A DNA stretch of 5,011 nucleotides, from assembly GCA_965368765.1 (NCBI GenBank), contig CBDUOF010000428.1, positions 1-5,011 on the forward strand, read 5' to 3'. Position 1 is the stretch's first letter, and every line of letters starts with the position of its first letter. Source of the stretch: Leptofilum sp965368765. GTDB lineage: Bacteria; Chloroflexota; Anaerolineae; Promineifilales; Promineifilaceae. A program made the translations under genes and the position numbers. Below are positions 4,960 to 5,011 of this stretch, piece after piece. The notes beneath the pieces were generated by a model. It worked only from the letters and a program-made list of their open reading frames with translations, had not been told where the DNA came from and ran no database searches.

Positions 4960-5011
4960 ATGGACCTTATTATTCGTAACGGCCGTTCAGACAGTGGCCA
5001 ACGCATCGAAG
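4960..5011 (+). CDS. Start of a probable amidohydrolase (3'-partial)
   Basis: Only 17 complete codons are visible, reading MDLIIRNGRSDSGQRIE. The beginning MDLIIRNG is typical of the first beta strand of metal-dependent amidohydrolases such as cytosine deaminase, dihydropyrimidinase/hydantoinase, D-aminoacylase and SsnA-like enzymes. The short turn (GRSDSGQ) is compatible with the cytosine deaminase type, but no metal ligands are reached. The frame is open back to 4906, yet there is no earlier ATG, GTG or TTG and no later start in the window, so ATG 4960 is the best choice. No ribosome binding site precedes it (TCACCACTTCCTATT), and the operon terminator ends only 15 bases upstream. Next to a nucleoside importer, a base or nucleoside deaminase or ring-opening hydrolase would make sense. 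The family is a motif guess on very little sequence. Confidence 0.5.
   Translation, partial: MDLIIRNGRSDSGQRIE

Larger units (their letters stand above)
1213..4986. repeat. Recurrent palindrome ACGGCCGT (five copies plus one near copy)
   Basis: The 8-base palindrome ACGGCCGT is at 1213-1220, 2442-2449, 3347-3354, 3891-3898 and 4979-4986, with ACGGCCGC at 3831-3838. Three copies extend to the 10-base palindrome AACGGCCGTT (2441-2450, 3890-3899, 4978-4987), and the one at 1211-1222 is a 12-base palindrome TTACGGCCGTAA. Every CGGCCG in the window is preceded by A. All copies are inside coding sequence, in two reading frames (Thr-Ala-Val and Tyr/Asn-Gly-Arg). The span given covers dispersed copies, not a continuous array. 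Confidence 0.65.

Noticed and set aside
4933..4961. Promoter-like pair TTCACT / TATTAT before the amidohydrolase
   Set aside because: The -10-like hexamer overlaps the ATG, so transcription would begin inside the gene; the -35-like part is the terminator arm.

Overview
The window reads as ordinary bacterial chromosome of moderate GC content (roughly half) with five same-strand genes and little intergenic space. I see no insertion sequence, phage gene, CRISPR array, tRNA or rRNA. The protein style suggests a Chloroflexota (Anaerolineae/Caldilineae-like) bacterium: the substrate-binding lipoprotein has a long, almost purely Asp/Glu linker after its lipid-anchor cysteine, and the PLP enzyme belongs to a subfamily I associate with that phylum and some Actinobacteria. 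This assignment comes from recollection of protein families and was not searched.

Layout. (1) Bases 3-1403 encode a fold-type II PLP-dependent enzyme of the cysteine synthase/threonine synthase superfamily. Its frame is open to the left edge, so its true start is probably outside the window. (2) Bases 1404-1514 hold an imperfect terminator-like hairpin, a candidate sigma70 promoter and a very strong ribosome binding site. (3) Bases 1515-2747 and 2744-3691 encode two translationally coupled inner-membrane permeases (4-base ATGA overlap) of the BMP-family nucleoside ABC importer type (NupP/NupQ-like). (4) Bases 3692-3749 carry a perfect 7+7 inverted repeat and a strong ribosome binding site. 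(5) Bases 3750-4880 encode the matching BMP/PnrA-like substrate-binding lipoprotein. (6) Bases 4895-4944 form a long, near-perfect intrinsic terminator. (7) At 4960 a new gene begins and runs off the right edge. Its 17 visible residues look like the first strand of an amidohydrolase (cytosine deaminase, dihydropyrimidinase or SsnA type).

Working together: the two permeases and the lipoprotein make three of the four components of a nucleoside or nucleobase importer. The ATPase is not in the window. A transporter of this class beside a probable amidohydrolase and a PLP enzyme suggests uptake and breakdown of purines, pyrimidines or related compounds, but the reaction of the PLP enzyme cannot be read from the sequence.

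The most unusual DNA-level signal is an 8-base palindrome, ACGGCCGT. It occurs five times (plus one 7/8 copy), in four or five different genes and in two reading frames. This looks like a highly iterated palindrome similar in kind to cyanobacterial HIP1. I found no convincing new multi-gene defence or mobile system.
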